The notes under the pieces were generated by a model. The model was not told where the DNA came from, made no database searches, and was given only the letters and a program-made list of their open reading frames with translations. From NCBI RefSeq assembly GCF_003628305.1, contig NZ_RBZM01000009.1, positions 124,001-188,000 on the forward strand: a DNA stretch of 64,000 nucleotides, written 5' to 3'. Source of the DNA: Cohnella endophytica (GTDB lineage Bacteria > Bacillota > Bacilli > Paenibacillales > Paenibacillaceae). This document shows, piece by piece, positions 42,069 to 50,518 of this stretch (the first letter of the stretch is position 1; every line of letters begins with the position of its first letter). Made by a program: the position numbers and the translations under genes.

Positions 42069-42719
42069 TTATTCGATGACGAGCTTGATCGCCGTGACGA
42101 TTCCCGGATACGACGAAAGTACTAATCCTGTCGTCCATGCCGTAGCTTCCTTGCCGATAAGAGAATCGTCGAACGTCCGCGAGGTCTGTTTATCGCCGAA
42201 GAATACTTGAGCATCTTCCGTCAGGCCGACCCAATTCGCGACCGGATCGTCGGTGTTGCCGTTTTTCTGTTTCTCGTTGACGAGGAGGATTTGGTTGTTG
42301 GTCACGTCGATATCTTTGATGACGCCGGTAGCTCCGGGCACTCCCTCGCAACACTCCATGACGTTGACCGTCACCGGGAAACGTTCCCCTGCCAGCTTGT
42401 ACAAACTTTCTTTATAGTCGGTAATCTCTTGCTCGGAAAGCTTGCGTTCGTAATCGCCGTAGCTGCGTACGGTCATCACGATCTCGTCCTTCCCGATGCC
42501 CGAGTACATGATCTCGATCGCATGCGTCTGCTTTAGCTCCGCGTAATGCTCGTTCAGCTTTTGCTGAACGGCTGCCAGCCCCGTTGCAGGTTCATCCGGC
42601 GGCTTGACGGACGCCGATGGCATTGGCGACGGTAATAGCGGCTCGGCGTTGCGTTCGGAAGCGCAGCCTGTTAAAGCAAGAACGATTAAACACGCGCATA
42701 CAATCAGTTTCAGCTTCAT
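42069..42719 (-). CDS. Lipoprotein of unknown function
   Basis: 216 residues. Signal peptide with lipobox ALTGC (cysteine near residue 19), a Pro/Ser-rich spacer, then a compact domain starting AVQQKLNEHYAELKQTHAIE, with CCEGVPGATGVIKDID in the middle and an OB-like beta-rich end (QILLVNEKQK, AQVFFGDKQT). Two adjacent cysteines near 125 could form a disulfide or bind metal. Family not recognised. Converges on the isomerase gene; single gene. Confidence 0.75.
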   Translation of the reverse strand: MKLKLIVCACLIVLALTGCASERNAEPLLPSPMPSASVKPPDEPATGLAAVQQKLNEHYAELKQTHAIEIMYSGIGKDEIVMTVRSYGDYERKLSEQEITDYKESLYKLAGERFPVTVNVMECCEGVPGATGVIKDIDVTNNQILLVNEKQKNGNTDDPVANWVGLTEDAQVFFGDKQTSRTFDDSLIGKEATAWTTGLVLSSYPGIVTAIKLVIE

Positions 42720-42847
42720 AACTAAACCTCCACGGTAAATTCGATCTCCATAGGTTATAGGAAAATTTTAACATAGATGACTACCGTGTGGGGAAAAGGG
42801 TAGAGATTTATGGGAACATTGCTTTTCAGTACCACTCGCCTACGCTG
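42720..42847. other. Intergenic start of the 622-bp region before the MFS gene
   Basis: Contains the promoter and RBS of the minus-strand lipoprotein gene (GTGGAGGTTTAGTT-like leader) and nothing else recognisable. The palindrome array follows at 42848, then plain intergenic sequence from 43128 to 43341 without a gene. Confidence 0.4.
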
Positions 42848-43127
42848 TTACGATGTTTCATCGCATGAGGGACCAATTTCGCATATTTCACGGACTTTTC
42901 ACCTTCCAAGCGACGCTCTTACGATGTTTTTCATCGCATGCCACTCGGTTTCGGAGAAATTGCGTGCTGTTACGATGTATTTCATCGCAAGAGAGATCAA
43001 ATTCGGACTTTCCACCCTACTAGCGACGTTCTAACGATGTTTTTCATCGCATGCCACTCGGTTTCGGCGAAACTGCGTGCTGTTACGATGTTTTCCATCG
43101 CAAGAGAGATCAAATTCGGGCATTTTC
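42848..43127. repeat. Array of five short palindromes with a 113-bp duplication
   Basis: Core TTACGATG-T(3-5)-CATCGCA occurs at 42848-42865, 42919-42938, 42970-42989, 43032-43051 and 43083-43102, each an exact CGATG/CATCG inverted repeat around a T-rich loop (3 to 5 nt). The blocks 42919-43014 and 43032-43127 are about 95-bp near-copies at a 113-bp offset and share further segments (GCCACTCGGTTTCGG, GTGCTG, AGAGAGATCAAATTCGG). The array ends about 215 bp before the start of the MFS gene. Confidence 0.85.
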
Positions 43128-43341
43128 CTCGTTTAGTCTCATTTGGCGAACGCGATTACCCTCTGGCTTTGTGCAAAATTTCTCATCTCGACCGCCGTCG
43201 TTTACGAATGACGGTTTTTCTGCTATACAGAGAGTAACGATTATGCGAAAGCGAGTGTATCCGTTGTAAAACATGGACGAATAACCGAACCCGCAACCTA
43301 ACAAGCTTGTACGACACCAATGAAATAGGGGTTATTTCGCC

Positions 43342-44568
43342 ATGCTCAAAAATGCTTTTAGATTTCTGTGGATCGGGCAATCGTTCGCGTCTTTGGCCGA
43401 TACGCTCTATCTTGTCGCTCTCATTACTTTGCTCTACGATGCTACCGGCTCGGCCGCATATACGGCCATGATTCCGTTCCTGCGATGCTTCGCTAATCTC
43501 GTAAGCGGATTCCTCGCCCCGCTTGCGATGAAACGCTACTCCCTACGGAAGTTGCTCGTGTTCGCGCAGTTTAACCAAGCCGCGCTGCTATTGATTCTAG
43601 TTGCCGTCATGCTAGCTTACTCTTCGACCGTTCCGACCTGGATCATCCTCCTGTTCGTCTTGCTGCTCTCGTGGCTGGAAGCTTGGATCTTGCCCGCCAA
43701 GAACGCGATCGTCCCGTTACTCGTCGGCGAGGACGAGCTCGTAAAAGCGAACGGAACGCTCGCTTCGATCGACAATGGCGTCCGGATGGCCGCATGGTCG
43801 TTGGGTGCAACGTTGCTCGTCGCGGTGGGCGCGAAGAATATGATGTGGATTTCGTTCGCGTTGTTTACTTTATCCGCGATCGCGATGGTTTGCATCCGTA
43901 CCCGCGAGACGGCAAAGCAGACCGCGGCTTCGCTAGAGCGTTCATCCGCATGGACGACGCTACGCGAAGGATGGATCGTGCTCTGGCGAGTGCCCGTGCT
44001 GAAAGCCGTCGCGGTGCTGGAAATCCTGGAGGGATTGGCCGGAGGAATATTCATCGGAGGCGTCATGCTCGTTTACGTAAAAGAATTGCTGCATCAGGGC
44101 GAGGAATGGTGGGGATTCATTAATGCCAGTTTCTTGCTCGGAACGATCGTCGGAGGCCTGGGAGGCATCGCCTTGTCGCGATGGGTGGACCGGAGGCTGG
44201 GGCATACGATCGTGTACGGATCCCTCGTATTCTCCGCGCTAACGTTCAGTTTCGCATGGATCCACATTCCGATCGCCGCGTTACTGCTCAACTTCCTGAT
44301 GGGCCCGGCTTTCCAACTGCGCGATATCGCCCAACGTACTCTGTGCCAGAAATCCGTCGACCCCCGCATGCTGCCGCAAGTGTTTTCCGCCAAAGGCACG
44401 TTAATGTACGCGACCTTCGGCATATCCGCGGTGCTTATGGCCGGTCTGACCGATCTGCTGGGCGTGCAATCCGCGCTCACGACGGCCGCCCTGCTGTACG
44501 CGGGATGTACGGTATTCGCGATCGCTAAGAGAAAGTTATTCTTGAGCGCATCGCACCAAACGCAGTAA
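43342..44568 (+). CDS. MFS transporter (MMR/multidrug-type exporter)
   Basis: 408 residues, about 12 hydrophobic helices. Short N-terminus (FRFLWIGQSFASLADTLYLVALITLLYD), typical of the MFS_3/MefA-like group, then the loop LAPLAMKRYSLRKLL near residue 60 and a basic central loop (RTRETAKQTAASLERSSAW) near 190. Probably exports a drug or metabolite; substrate unknown. AGGGG lies 11 nt before ATG. Single gene downstream of the palindrome array. Confidence 0.88.
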   Translation: MLKNAFRFLWIGQSFASLADTLYLVALITLLYDATGSAAYTAMIPFLRCFANLVSGFLAPLAMKRYSLRKLLVFAQFNQAALLLILVAVMLAYSSTVPTWIILLFVLLLSWLEAWILPAKNAIVPLLVGEDELVKANGTLASIDNGVRMAAWSLGATLLVAVGAKNMMWISFALFTLSAIAMVCIRTRETAKQTAASLERSSAWTTLREGWIVLWRVPVLKAVAVLEILEGLAGGIFIGGVMLVYVKELLHQGEEWWGFINASFLLGTIVGGLGGIALSRWVDRRLGHTIVYGSLVFSALTFSFAWIHIPIAALLLNFLMGPAFQLRDIAQRTLCQKSVDPRMLPQVFSAKGTLMYATFGISAVLMAGLTDLLGVQSALTTAALLYAGCTVFAIAKRKLFLSASHQTQ

Positions 44569-44573
44569 AAAAA

Positions 44574-44604
44574 GAAGCTCTACGAATGAACTTCGTAGAG
44601 CTTC
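44574..44604. terminator. Bidirectional terminator between convergent MFS and GT39 genes
   Basis: GAAGCTCTACGA (44574-44585) pairs exactly with TCGTAGAGCTTC (44593-44604). The stem includes the last codons and the stop of the GT39 gene; an A-run precedes it, giving a T-run on the minus strand. Confidence 0.8.
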
Positions 44605-46673
44605 ATGTTATTCATGGAACCGAATCCGCCGCCGGTCGAAGATGAGGTTTGCCATTCATCCGAAGGGATTTCCGTGCCGTGTTCTTCGATCCATTGCGTC
44701 AGCCCCGAGCTTCCTCCCCGTTGCCCTCCGGGACCTCCGCCCATTCCCTCGCCCAGCAAGAAGTATTTTACTTTTCCGGAGCTTACCAATTCCTGAAGCG
44801 TCTCCGTCGTATACACCTGGTCGCCGCCGTTAAAGCCGTTCAGCGTAATGACTTTCTCGTTCTTGTCGATAATGTACGGTGCGGCCGTACCGTAATTTTC
44901 CGTCGCGAACAAGTAAGTTTCCCCGTTGTTATGCGCATGCAAGTATGCGATCAACTTCTCGTTCGCGGCGCCTTGCGCAGGCTCACCCACTCCGCCCCAG
45001 CCTCCGGCTCTAATGCCGCCGCCCATGCCTATGCCCATCCCCATGCCTCGGCCATCGGAAGCAATTCCGGCTTGCGGAAGCATGCTATTCTGCCCGTAAG
45101 CGATAGGGGTTAAAGCCCAATAGATCGGACCGATCAGCATAAGCGCGAGTCCGACGAACGCCGTCCATTGCACGCCGTTATTCCGACTCCATTGCCCAAG
45201 GACGAGCGCGATCGCAATGACGAACCCTCCGAATAGAACGCCCATCGACCAACCTTTGCCGATACTTAAGTCGTTCGGGTGAAGCACGTACCAAGCGAAC
45301 GTCGTCGTCGCTACGATAGCGATCGGCAGCAACGAAGACTTCCACCCCGCCGAATCCCGGTACATCCTCCATAGTTCCGACCAGCCTCCCCCGACGAGCG
45401 CGGCGATAGGCGGAGCCAGCATAATCAAATAATAAGGATGGAAAAACCCGGCGATGCTGAAAAAGCCCATGACCGGCAATAGCCAAGCTAGCCAGAACAA
45501 CGTTTCCTCGTGCTTGGCCGTGACTTTGCGCAGCGACATTCCCAATAGTAGCGCTAGCGCCCCGAACGCCGCGAACGGAATAAGCCAACTGGCCTGGCCG
45601 GAAAGCTCGGACTGGAATAACCGCAACGCCCCTTTCTGACCGGTACCGAACATGCCGCCTGAATTGGCGCCGCCGCCCGGGAAGCGGTTGTCCATGCCGG
45701 AGGGGAACGACCTAACGCCGCGGATTCCGCCGTCTTGCCGGTTGCCGTCTTGCGGAACTGCGGCGGAAGCATCCGGGGTAGAGGCGGTTGGCGCGGCGTT
45801 CTGTGCTTGGCCTCCGCCGCCGTCTCCAAACATTCCGCCTCTTCCGAATCCGCCACCACCGCCTCCCGGCCCATTTTCACCCGTTAGCCTGGATACCCCG
45901 TTATATCCGAGCGCAAGCTCCATGACGGAATTGTTCGTGCTGCTGCCGATATACGGCCGTTTGCTAGCCGGTACGGAATCGACGATCAGCGCCCACAACA
46001 AGGAGACGACCAGCAGGGTCGCCGTCGCTCCGGCGGCGACCGCCGCCTTCTTGCGCCATGGCATCCGGAACGCGATCGCGTACAAAAGATAAAAGGCGGG
46101 CAGCACCATGTAGGCTTGCATCATTTTCATGTTGAACGCGAGTCCGACGACCGCGAAAGCGCCAATGACGCTTGCTGCGCTGCCGGACCGAACGCCCTTC
46201 ATGAGCAGCCAAGTCGCGATAAGCAAAGCGAACACCAGCATGCTGTCGATGTTGTTCGTACGGCCTACCGCCACCGCGATCGGCATCGTCGCCATCGCTA
46301 CCGCGGCTATTCTAGCGGCTACAATGCCGAAAGAAGGCTTCATAAGCTTATAGATCAGCCATACGGAAAGGACGCCGCTGAGCGCTTGGGGGAGAATGAC
46401 GCTCCAGCCGTGCAATCCGAATATTTTGGCGCTGAGTGCCTGAATCCAGAACGTAAGCGGCGGCTTATCTACCGTAACGGAGCCGGCCGAATCGAGCGAG
46501 ACGAAGAAAAAATTGTGCCAGCTCTGCAGCATGCTGCCAACCGCAGTCGTGTAATAAGTGTTCGCGTATTTATCCGTCCAAATGTTATAGCCCTGCAAGA
46601 ACGAGGACATTAACATCGTTAACAAGAGATAAAAATCCCATCTCCCCGTACTTTTCGGCACTTCATGGCTCAT
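44580..46673 (-). CDS. GT39/ArnT-like membrane glycosyltransferase (YkcB-type)
   Basis: 697 residues. N-terminal helices with the extracytoplasmic acidic motif region (WTDKYANTYYTTAVGSMLQS, VDKPPLTFWIQ) and FGLHGWSVILPQALSG fit the PMT/ArnT lipid-linked sugar transferases. About 11 membrane segments are visible. Residues 265-345 form an external loop very rich in Gly, Asn and Pro (GGGGGGFGRGG, NRFPGGGANSGG), a feature of the Firmicutes YkcA/YkcB group. The C-terminal 140 residues form a soluble external domain (IDKNEKVITLNGFNGGDQVY, VKYFLLGEG). Likely transfers a sugar from an undecaprenyl carrier to a surface acceptor. Confidence 0.88.
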   Translation of the reverse strand: MSHEVPKSTGRWDFYLLLTMLMSSFLQGYNIWTDKYANTYYTTAVGSMLQSWHNFFFVSLDSAGSVTVDKPPLTFWIQALSAKIFGLHGWSVILPQALSGVLSVWLIYKLMKPSFGIVAARIAAVAMATMPIAVAVGRTNNIDSMLVFALLIATWLLMKGVRSGSAASVIGAFAVVGLAFNMKMMQAYMVLPAFYLLYAIAFRMPWRKKAAVAAGATATLLVVSLLWALIVDSVPASKRPYIGSSTNNSVMELALGYNGVSRLTGENGPGGGGGGFGRGGMFGDGGGGQAQNAAPTASTPDASAAVPQDGNRQDGGIRGVRSFPSGMDNRFPGGGANSGGMFGTGQKGALRLFQSELSGQASWLIPFAAFGALALLLGMSLRKVTAKHEETLFWLAWLLPVMGFFSIAGFFHPYYLIMLAPPIAALVGGGWSELWRMYRDSAGWKSSLLPIAIVATTTFAWYVLHPNDLSIGKGWSMGVLFGGFVIAIALVLGQWSRNNGVQWTAFVGLALMLIGPIYWALTPIAYGQNSMLPQAGIASDGRGMGMGIGMGGGIRAGGWGGVGEPAQGAANEKLIAYLHAHNNGETYLFATENYGTAAPYIIDKNEKVITLNGFNGGDQVYTTETLQELVSSGKVKYFLLGEGMGGGPGGQRGGSSGLTQWIEEHGTEIPSDEWQTSSSTGGGFGSMNNMKLYEVHS

Positions 46674-46838
46674 GCGTCTTCCACTCCTCTATATAGGTCA
46701 ACCCTGTCTGCGTTCATTGTGATGCATTTTGCTGAAGCGTACATGAAGTCTGGCTGAATGTATTCTGAACGCGCTTGGCCAGATAGCGAAATGTTGATGT
46801 TGGGAGTGGATCGCCGAGGCGGAGGAGTAAAATAAAAA

Positions 46839-46859
46839 CCCGTACCATTAAGGTACGGG
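46839..46859 (-). terminator. Terminator overlapping the end of the MFS gene
   Basis: CCCGTACC (46839-46846) and GGTACGGG (46852-46859) form the stem, followed on the minus strand by TTTTTATTTTAC. Confidence 0.85.
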
Positions 46860-48098
46860 CTGCGTCTGACTATTCATACGATAAGCGGAGGTTTGGCGTA
46901 CTTTTTCCCCCACCCTGTAGAACGCTACCGCGAATAGCGCCACGACTGCCATGACTAGGAACAACACTGTTCCGTCATACCGGCTAAGCAACAGTCCACC
47001 GATCCAAGGACCGAGGAAATGTCCCAGATTGCTGAATGACTGCGCTCCGTAATAAGCGCCGCGCATGCCGTCGGGAGCGATTTTGTCCGTAAGCATGTTG
47101 CCTGCCGGATATGTGAGCATCTCTCCGAAAGTGAATACGATCATGGAGACGATAAACGCGATCCACCCGCCCGATAACGCAAACCCGACGTTGCCTAAAG
47201 CATAGAAGATAACGCCCACCGCAAGTACCGTAATCGGTGCGAACCTGTCCGCCCACTTCGTGAACGGGACCTGCAGGGCGACGACCGTAATCGCATTGAC
47301 GCTCATCATGACGGCGAATAAAGCGACCCCGTCCGTGAATTTGCCTCCGACATACTGGGATAACGTGACCGTCATCTGCGAATACCCGATCGCCGTGACG
47401 ATGCCTCCGAGCAAATAATAGCGAAGAACCAAGTCGCTCCGCACCACGTTCCATACGGATAAAAAAGTGTTGTTCCCCTTCTTCTCCCCCTCGATGCGCC
47501 GAATGCCGAATTTGTTGAGCAACAGGTACAAAGAGAAGGCATAGAAGAAGTACACGCATCCGGTGATGTAGAAGGGCAGCGAGCTGTCGAGAGCCGCGAA
47601 CACCGCGCCTAGCAACGGGCCGACCGCAACGCCGATATTAATCGCCAAATAACGCAAGGAAAACACCTTAAACCGATTCTCTTTTTCCGTCAGATCGGCC
47701 ATCAGGGCTTGAGATACGGGCTCGTAGAAGGAGCGGCATAATCCGTTCAACAAGCTTAGGAGGAAGAAAATCAGAGCGCTGTTCGCCATCGCGAAGCCCA
47801 CGAACACCACTCCCCAACCGAAAAGGGCGCCGAGCAGGATTTTGCGTCTGCCGAATAGGTCGGATAGCGTGCCTCCGATGAAACCTCCCACCGTGCCCGC
47901 CAACGAACCGGCTCCGATAATGACGCCGATCATAACCGCGCTCAAATCCGTGTGCTTGGCCAAATAAATCGCGAGGAACGGCAAGCTCATGGACGAGGCC
48001 AACCTGGCGAGTATCGTTCCCAGCAGCAAGGAGTGGACGATCGGATGATAAGATTTGCCGAAAAGTAGAAGCTGCTTATACCATTTGCTGTTTCTCAT
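46848..48098 (-). CDS. MFS transporter (MDR type)
   Basis: 416 residues, 12 predicted helices. The MFS signature between helices 2 and 3 reads GGTLSDLFGRRKIL near residue 80, and the drug-antiporter-like motif GVAVGPLLGAV lies near 155. GGIVTAIGYSQMTV and TKWADRFAPITV follow in the second half. ATG with GGAGG upstream. Two palindromes of MarR/TetR type stand 34-70 bp before the start, so expression is probably induced by a ligand of an unlinked repressor. The stop codon lies within the terminator hairpin. Confidence 0.9.
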   Translation of the reverse strand: MRNSKWYKQLLLFGKSYHPIVHSLLLGTILARLASSMSLPFLAIYLAKHTDLSAVMIGVIIGAGSLAGTVGGFIGGTLSDLFGRRKILLGALFGWGVVFVGFAMANSALIFFLLSLLNGLCRSFYEPVSQALMADLTEKENRFKVFSLRYLAINIGVAVGPLLGAVFAALDSSLPFYITGCVYFFYAFSLYLLLNKFGIRRIEGEKKGNNTFLSVWNVVRSDLVLRYYLLGGIVTAIGYSQMTVTLSQYVGGKFTDGVALFAVMMSVNAITVVALQVPFTKWADRFAPITVLAVGVIFYALGNVGFALSGGWIAFIVSMIVFTFGEMLTYPAGNMLTDKIAPDGMRGAYYGAQSFSNLGHFLGPWIGGLLLSRYDGTVLFLVMAVVALFAVAFYRVGEKVRQTSAYRMNSQTQPVP

Positions 48099-48131
48099 GT
48101 AGCAACCTCCAACTATATTTTTGATTTTCTT

Positions 48132-48168
48132 GTTTCATCTAATGAAACTTTGTTTCATATTATGGAAT
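48132..48168. promoter_or_regulatory. Tandem operator-like palindromes before the MFS gene
   Basis: GTTTCAT-CTA-ATGAAAC (48132-48148) is a perfect 7+7 inverted repeat. A degenerate second copy, GTTTCAT-ATT-ATGGAAT, follows at 48152-48168. The 20-bp spacing is two helical turns, typical of paired repressor dimers. Confidence 0.6.
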
Positions 48169-48239
48169 ATTATATTTCTCATCTTAACCCGATATCGTCG
48201 GTATTGCCAGAGCTTATTTTGGGAAAATGCTAGCCAAAC

Positions 48240-48281
48240 GACAAAAAACGCATTCGTCCCCGATGATGGGGGAATGCGTCT
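48240..48281 (-). terminator. Terminator of the NAGPA-like gene
   Basis: ACGCATTC (48248-48255) and GAATGCGT (48272-48279), with an inner CCCC/GGGG stem, followed on the minus strand by TTTTTTGTCG. Confidence 0.85.
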
Positions 48282-48309
48282 CTTATCCCGGCATGAATCT
48301 CGTTCTCGT

Positions 48310-49107
48310 TCATCGGATTAATCGCAACATCTGAACAACCGGCCTTCCGTCGCCTTTTAATTTCATTTCGCGGCTGCGCAACTGCGAAGAGCCGTCACCG
48401 TCGAGGAAAATCCCGTTGACTAGCTTGCCATCTCCGATTTTCTCCACAATCGCTTCGCGAAAATCGGCCAAGCTGCCTCTCGTCGTGCTGACGATGAGGT
48501 ACAAGTCGCCAACCGAATCATACACGGCCGCGGAACGAAGCCGGTCCTCGTAAGGATACGGAGCGTTCTCGGCCACGATCCGATCCAGCCAAGCGGTATC
48601 GTCGTCCAAGCTCATGCTGATACCGCCTTGCGCCCAATAACGTGAACGATCCGACACCTGAAGCTCCTCGGCTTTGCCTGCCACTTGAACGCTCAACCTG
48701 TCCAGAGCACCGTCCCAGACGAGCGTGCCTCTCGCATACTTCGCGTTCGCCGCGCCCGTGCCGTAGGTTACCCGTTCCGTGTTGACGGGCGAATCGTTCA
48801 CGACGGCGATGCTGAGCAGCGCGTCTTGATAGAAGAAGCCGCCGTTCACTCCATAGAACGGAGCGATCGTGACATTGTTATAAATCGATTCCAACGTGAT
48901 GTTAGAGGGACGAGTTCGTACGTAATGTAGCTCCATTCGATTGGAAGCCACGACCTTGCCGTACGCATAATCGTGCGGCATGTTTAACTCTTCGTCTTTG
49001 GGGGCTTTCTCGTAACGGGCCAAGTTGACGATCGTCACGATGAGGCAAACGATTAGCAGAAGCAGCATTAAGCTAATCCACAATCTAACTCTAGTTATTT
49101 TCTCCAT
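48310..49107 (-). CDS. Membrane-anchored phosphodiester glycosidase (NAGPA-like) domain protein
   Basis: 265 residues. An N-terminal signal anchor (LWISLMLLLLIVCLIVTIVNL, residues 9-29) is followed by an external NAGPA-type domain with the two hallmark segments GVNGGFFYQD near residue 85 and NGIFLDGDGSSQL near 235. In the family the second is usually LDGGGSS; here Asp replaces the middle Gly. The human homologue uncovers mannose-6-phosphate, and bacterial members act on wall or polysaccharide phosphodiesters. Substrate unknown. Confidence 0.8.
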   Translation of the reverse strand: MEKITRVRLWISLMLLLLIVCLIVTIVNLARYEKAPKDEELNMPHDYAYGKVVASNRMELHYVRTRPSNITLESIYNNVTIAPFYGVNGGFFYQDALLSIAVVNDSPVNTERVTYGTGAANAKYARGTLVWDGALDRLSVQVAGKAEELQVSDRSRYWAQGGISMSLDDDTAWLDRIVAENAPYPYEDRLRSAAVYDSVGDLYLIVSTTRGSLADFREAIVEKIGDGKLVNGIFLDGDGSSQLRSREMKLKGDGRPVVQMLRLIR

Positions 49108-49174
49108 ATCGTGGCAACCTCGTATCGCGATTCTCTTCTCTCCATCTTGAGTATAGTGAATAATCGCGTTAAGG

Positions 49175-50419
49175 TCACTCTCGAATACGGGAATCGTTCG
49201 AGCGGGATCCGGCCGAGAGACGAGGTCTTACCCAAAGAGAGTAAAAAACGAAAGCAAGCGACAGCGCGATCGCGGTCAACAAGAAGGGCGTCCGATAGTC
49301 GCGTCCGGCCAGAAGCCTCCCCGCAAGCAGCGTCGCCCCGGAGGATCCGACGCTTCGGAAAACCGAACGCATCCCCGCGAACAAATCCCTTTCCCGGTCC
49401 TCGAACGTCGACATCAATTGGCTATCGGCCAGATTGGACAGCATCGTCGTCCCTCCCCCGCGCATCAGGAACAAGAAGAGAAAAATCGTCGTCGGAAACT
49501 GACAGTAAAGTAGTCCGAAAAACAAAACGTTCCCGATAAACGCGAACGTCAGGGAAGCGCTCTGTCCGAATCGCTCGGAGACGTAGGGCGTAAGCAACGA
49601 GCAGAAAAACAGAATTAATCCGTTGGCCGCGAGGAGCAGCGACATTTTGTCGTCCGTCCAATCCAGCCTAAACTTGACGATGACGTTCAGGAACGATCCG
49701 GTTAACGCGAACGCACCGCCAAGCAAGGCTAGGAACGAGGAAAACAGCCAGATCGTTTTTCCCGGTAGCTTCCCCTTCAGCTTGAGCCTCTCCGTTTTAC
49801 GTAAATTCGCTTTTTCAGAGGAAGTTCTCTTCTCGGAAGGTAGCCACAACCCCCGGATCGTTCCCAGAACCAATAGAACGAGACAAGCTAGCAGCAATTG
49901 ATTCCGGTAGCCCCCTCCCGTTGCCATGACAACCGATATGTTCCCTGCCGCCAACGTCCCCGCCCCGGCAAACGCCGTAAATACGGCGAACATGAGCGAA
50001 TAAGCTCTCGTCTCGTCTTGGCGCGACGAACAGTAATGAAACAGCAACTGGGTTTCCGTCGTTTCGACCAAAGTAAGGCCGACCGAGACGAGGGTTTGCG
50101 CCGCGAAAAAACCAAGCAGATTCCCGCTCGAGGCATAGAACGCATTGCCGGCCGCGATGAACAAAATTCCCGCGACCAATAGCCGCTTCCGTCCCATTCT
50201 TCGCGCCAGCAGCGAGACGGGAATCGCCGAGACTCCCATGATCAGAATGCCTACGGAAGCCAGCGTTCCGATCTCGTTCTCCCGTAACCCTTGGGACAGC
50301 AGATGCAAGTTGAGGACAAGCGCATACATGCCGATTCCGATTCCGTACAACGCTTCGGTCATGAGGAACCGGCGCACGCCGACCGGCAAGCGAAGCAAGT
50401 CGAGCAAATAAGCGGTCAT
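49175..50419 (-). CDS. MFS transporter
   Basis: 414 residues with 12 hydrophobic helices: YGIGIGMYALVLNLHL start, the loop LLARRMGRKRLLVAG near residue 68, VGLTLVETTETQLLFHY near 118, a basic central loop (SEKRTSSEKANLRKTERLKLKG) near 190, and DREREL-like region FEDRERDLFAGMRSVFRSVGSSGATLLAG near 350. Substrate unknown. AAAGGAGTG lies before ATG. It lies downstream of the gcvPB-like gene across a weak hairpin, so partial read-through from the sugar operon is possible. Confidence 0.85.
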   Translation of the reverse strand: MTAYLLDLLRLPVGVRRFLMTEALYGIGIGMYALVLNLHLLSQGLRENEIGTLASVGILIMGVSAIPVSLLARRMGRKRLLVAGILFIAAGNAFYASSGNLLGFFAAQTLVSVGLTLVETTETQLLFHYCSSRQDETRAYSLMFAVFTAFAGAGTLAAGNISVVMATGGGYRNQLLLACLVLLVLGTIRGLWLPSEKRTSSEKANLRKTERLKLKGKLPGKTIWLFSSFLALLGGAFALTGSFLNVIVKFRLDWTDDKMSLLLAANGLILFFCSLLTPYVSERFGQSASLTFAFIGNVLFFGLLYCQFPTTIFLFLFLMRGGGTTMLSNLADSQLMSTFEDRERDLFAGMRSVFRSVGSSGATLLAGRLLAGRDYRTPFLLTAIALSLAFVFYSLWVRPRLSAGSRSNDSRIRE

Positions 50420-50476
50420 CCGAATCCGTCACTCCTTTTCATGCTTCCAACGCTTCAAGGCTTCCTACAAATGCGA

Positions 50477-50496
50477 AAGGCTCCTCGCGGAGCCTT
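50477..50496 (-). terminator. Hairpin at the end of the sugar/GcvP-like operon
   Basis: AAGGCTCC-TCGC-GGAGCCTT is a perfect 8-bp stem with a tetraloop, 23 bp after the GcvPB-like stop. The T-run is short (TTTCGC on the minus strand), so termination may be incomplete. Confidence 0.6.
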
Positions 50497-50518
50497 CCGA
50501 TTGGCGATGTCGCCTTAT

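Noticed and set aside
42848..43127. CRISPR array
   Set aside because: Cores are only about 20 bp palindromes, spacings vary (51-71 bp), spacers are partly duplicated, and no cas gene is present.
42810..43269. Overlapping 72- to 99-codon frames across the palindrome array
   Set aside because: Their similarity to one another is caused by the DNA repeats; no RBS and several frames are equally open.
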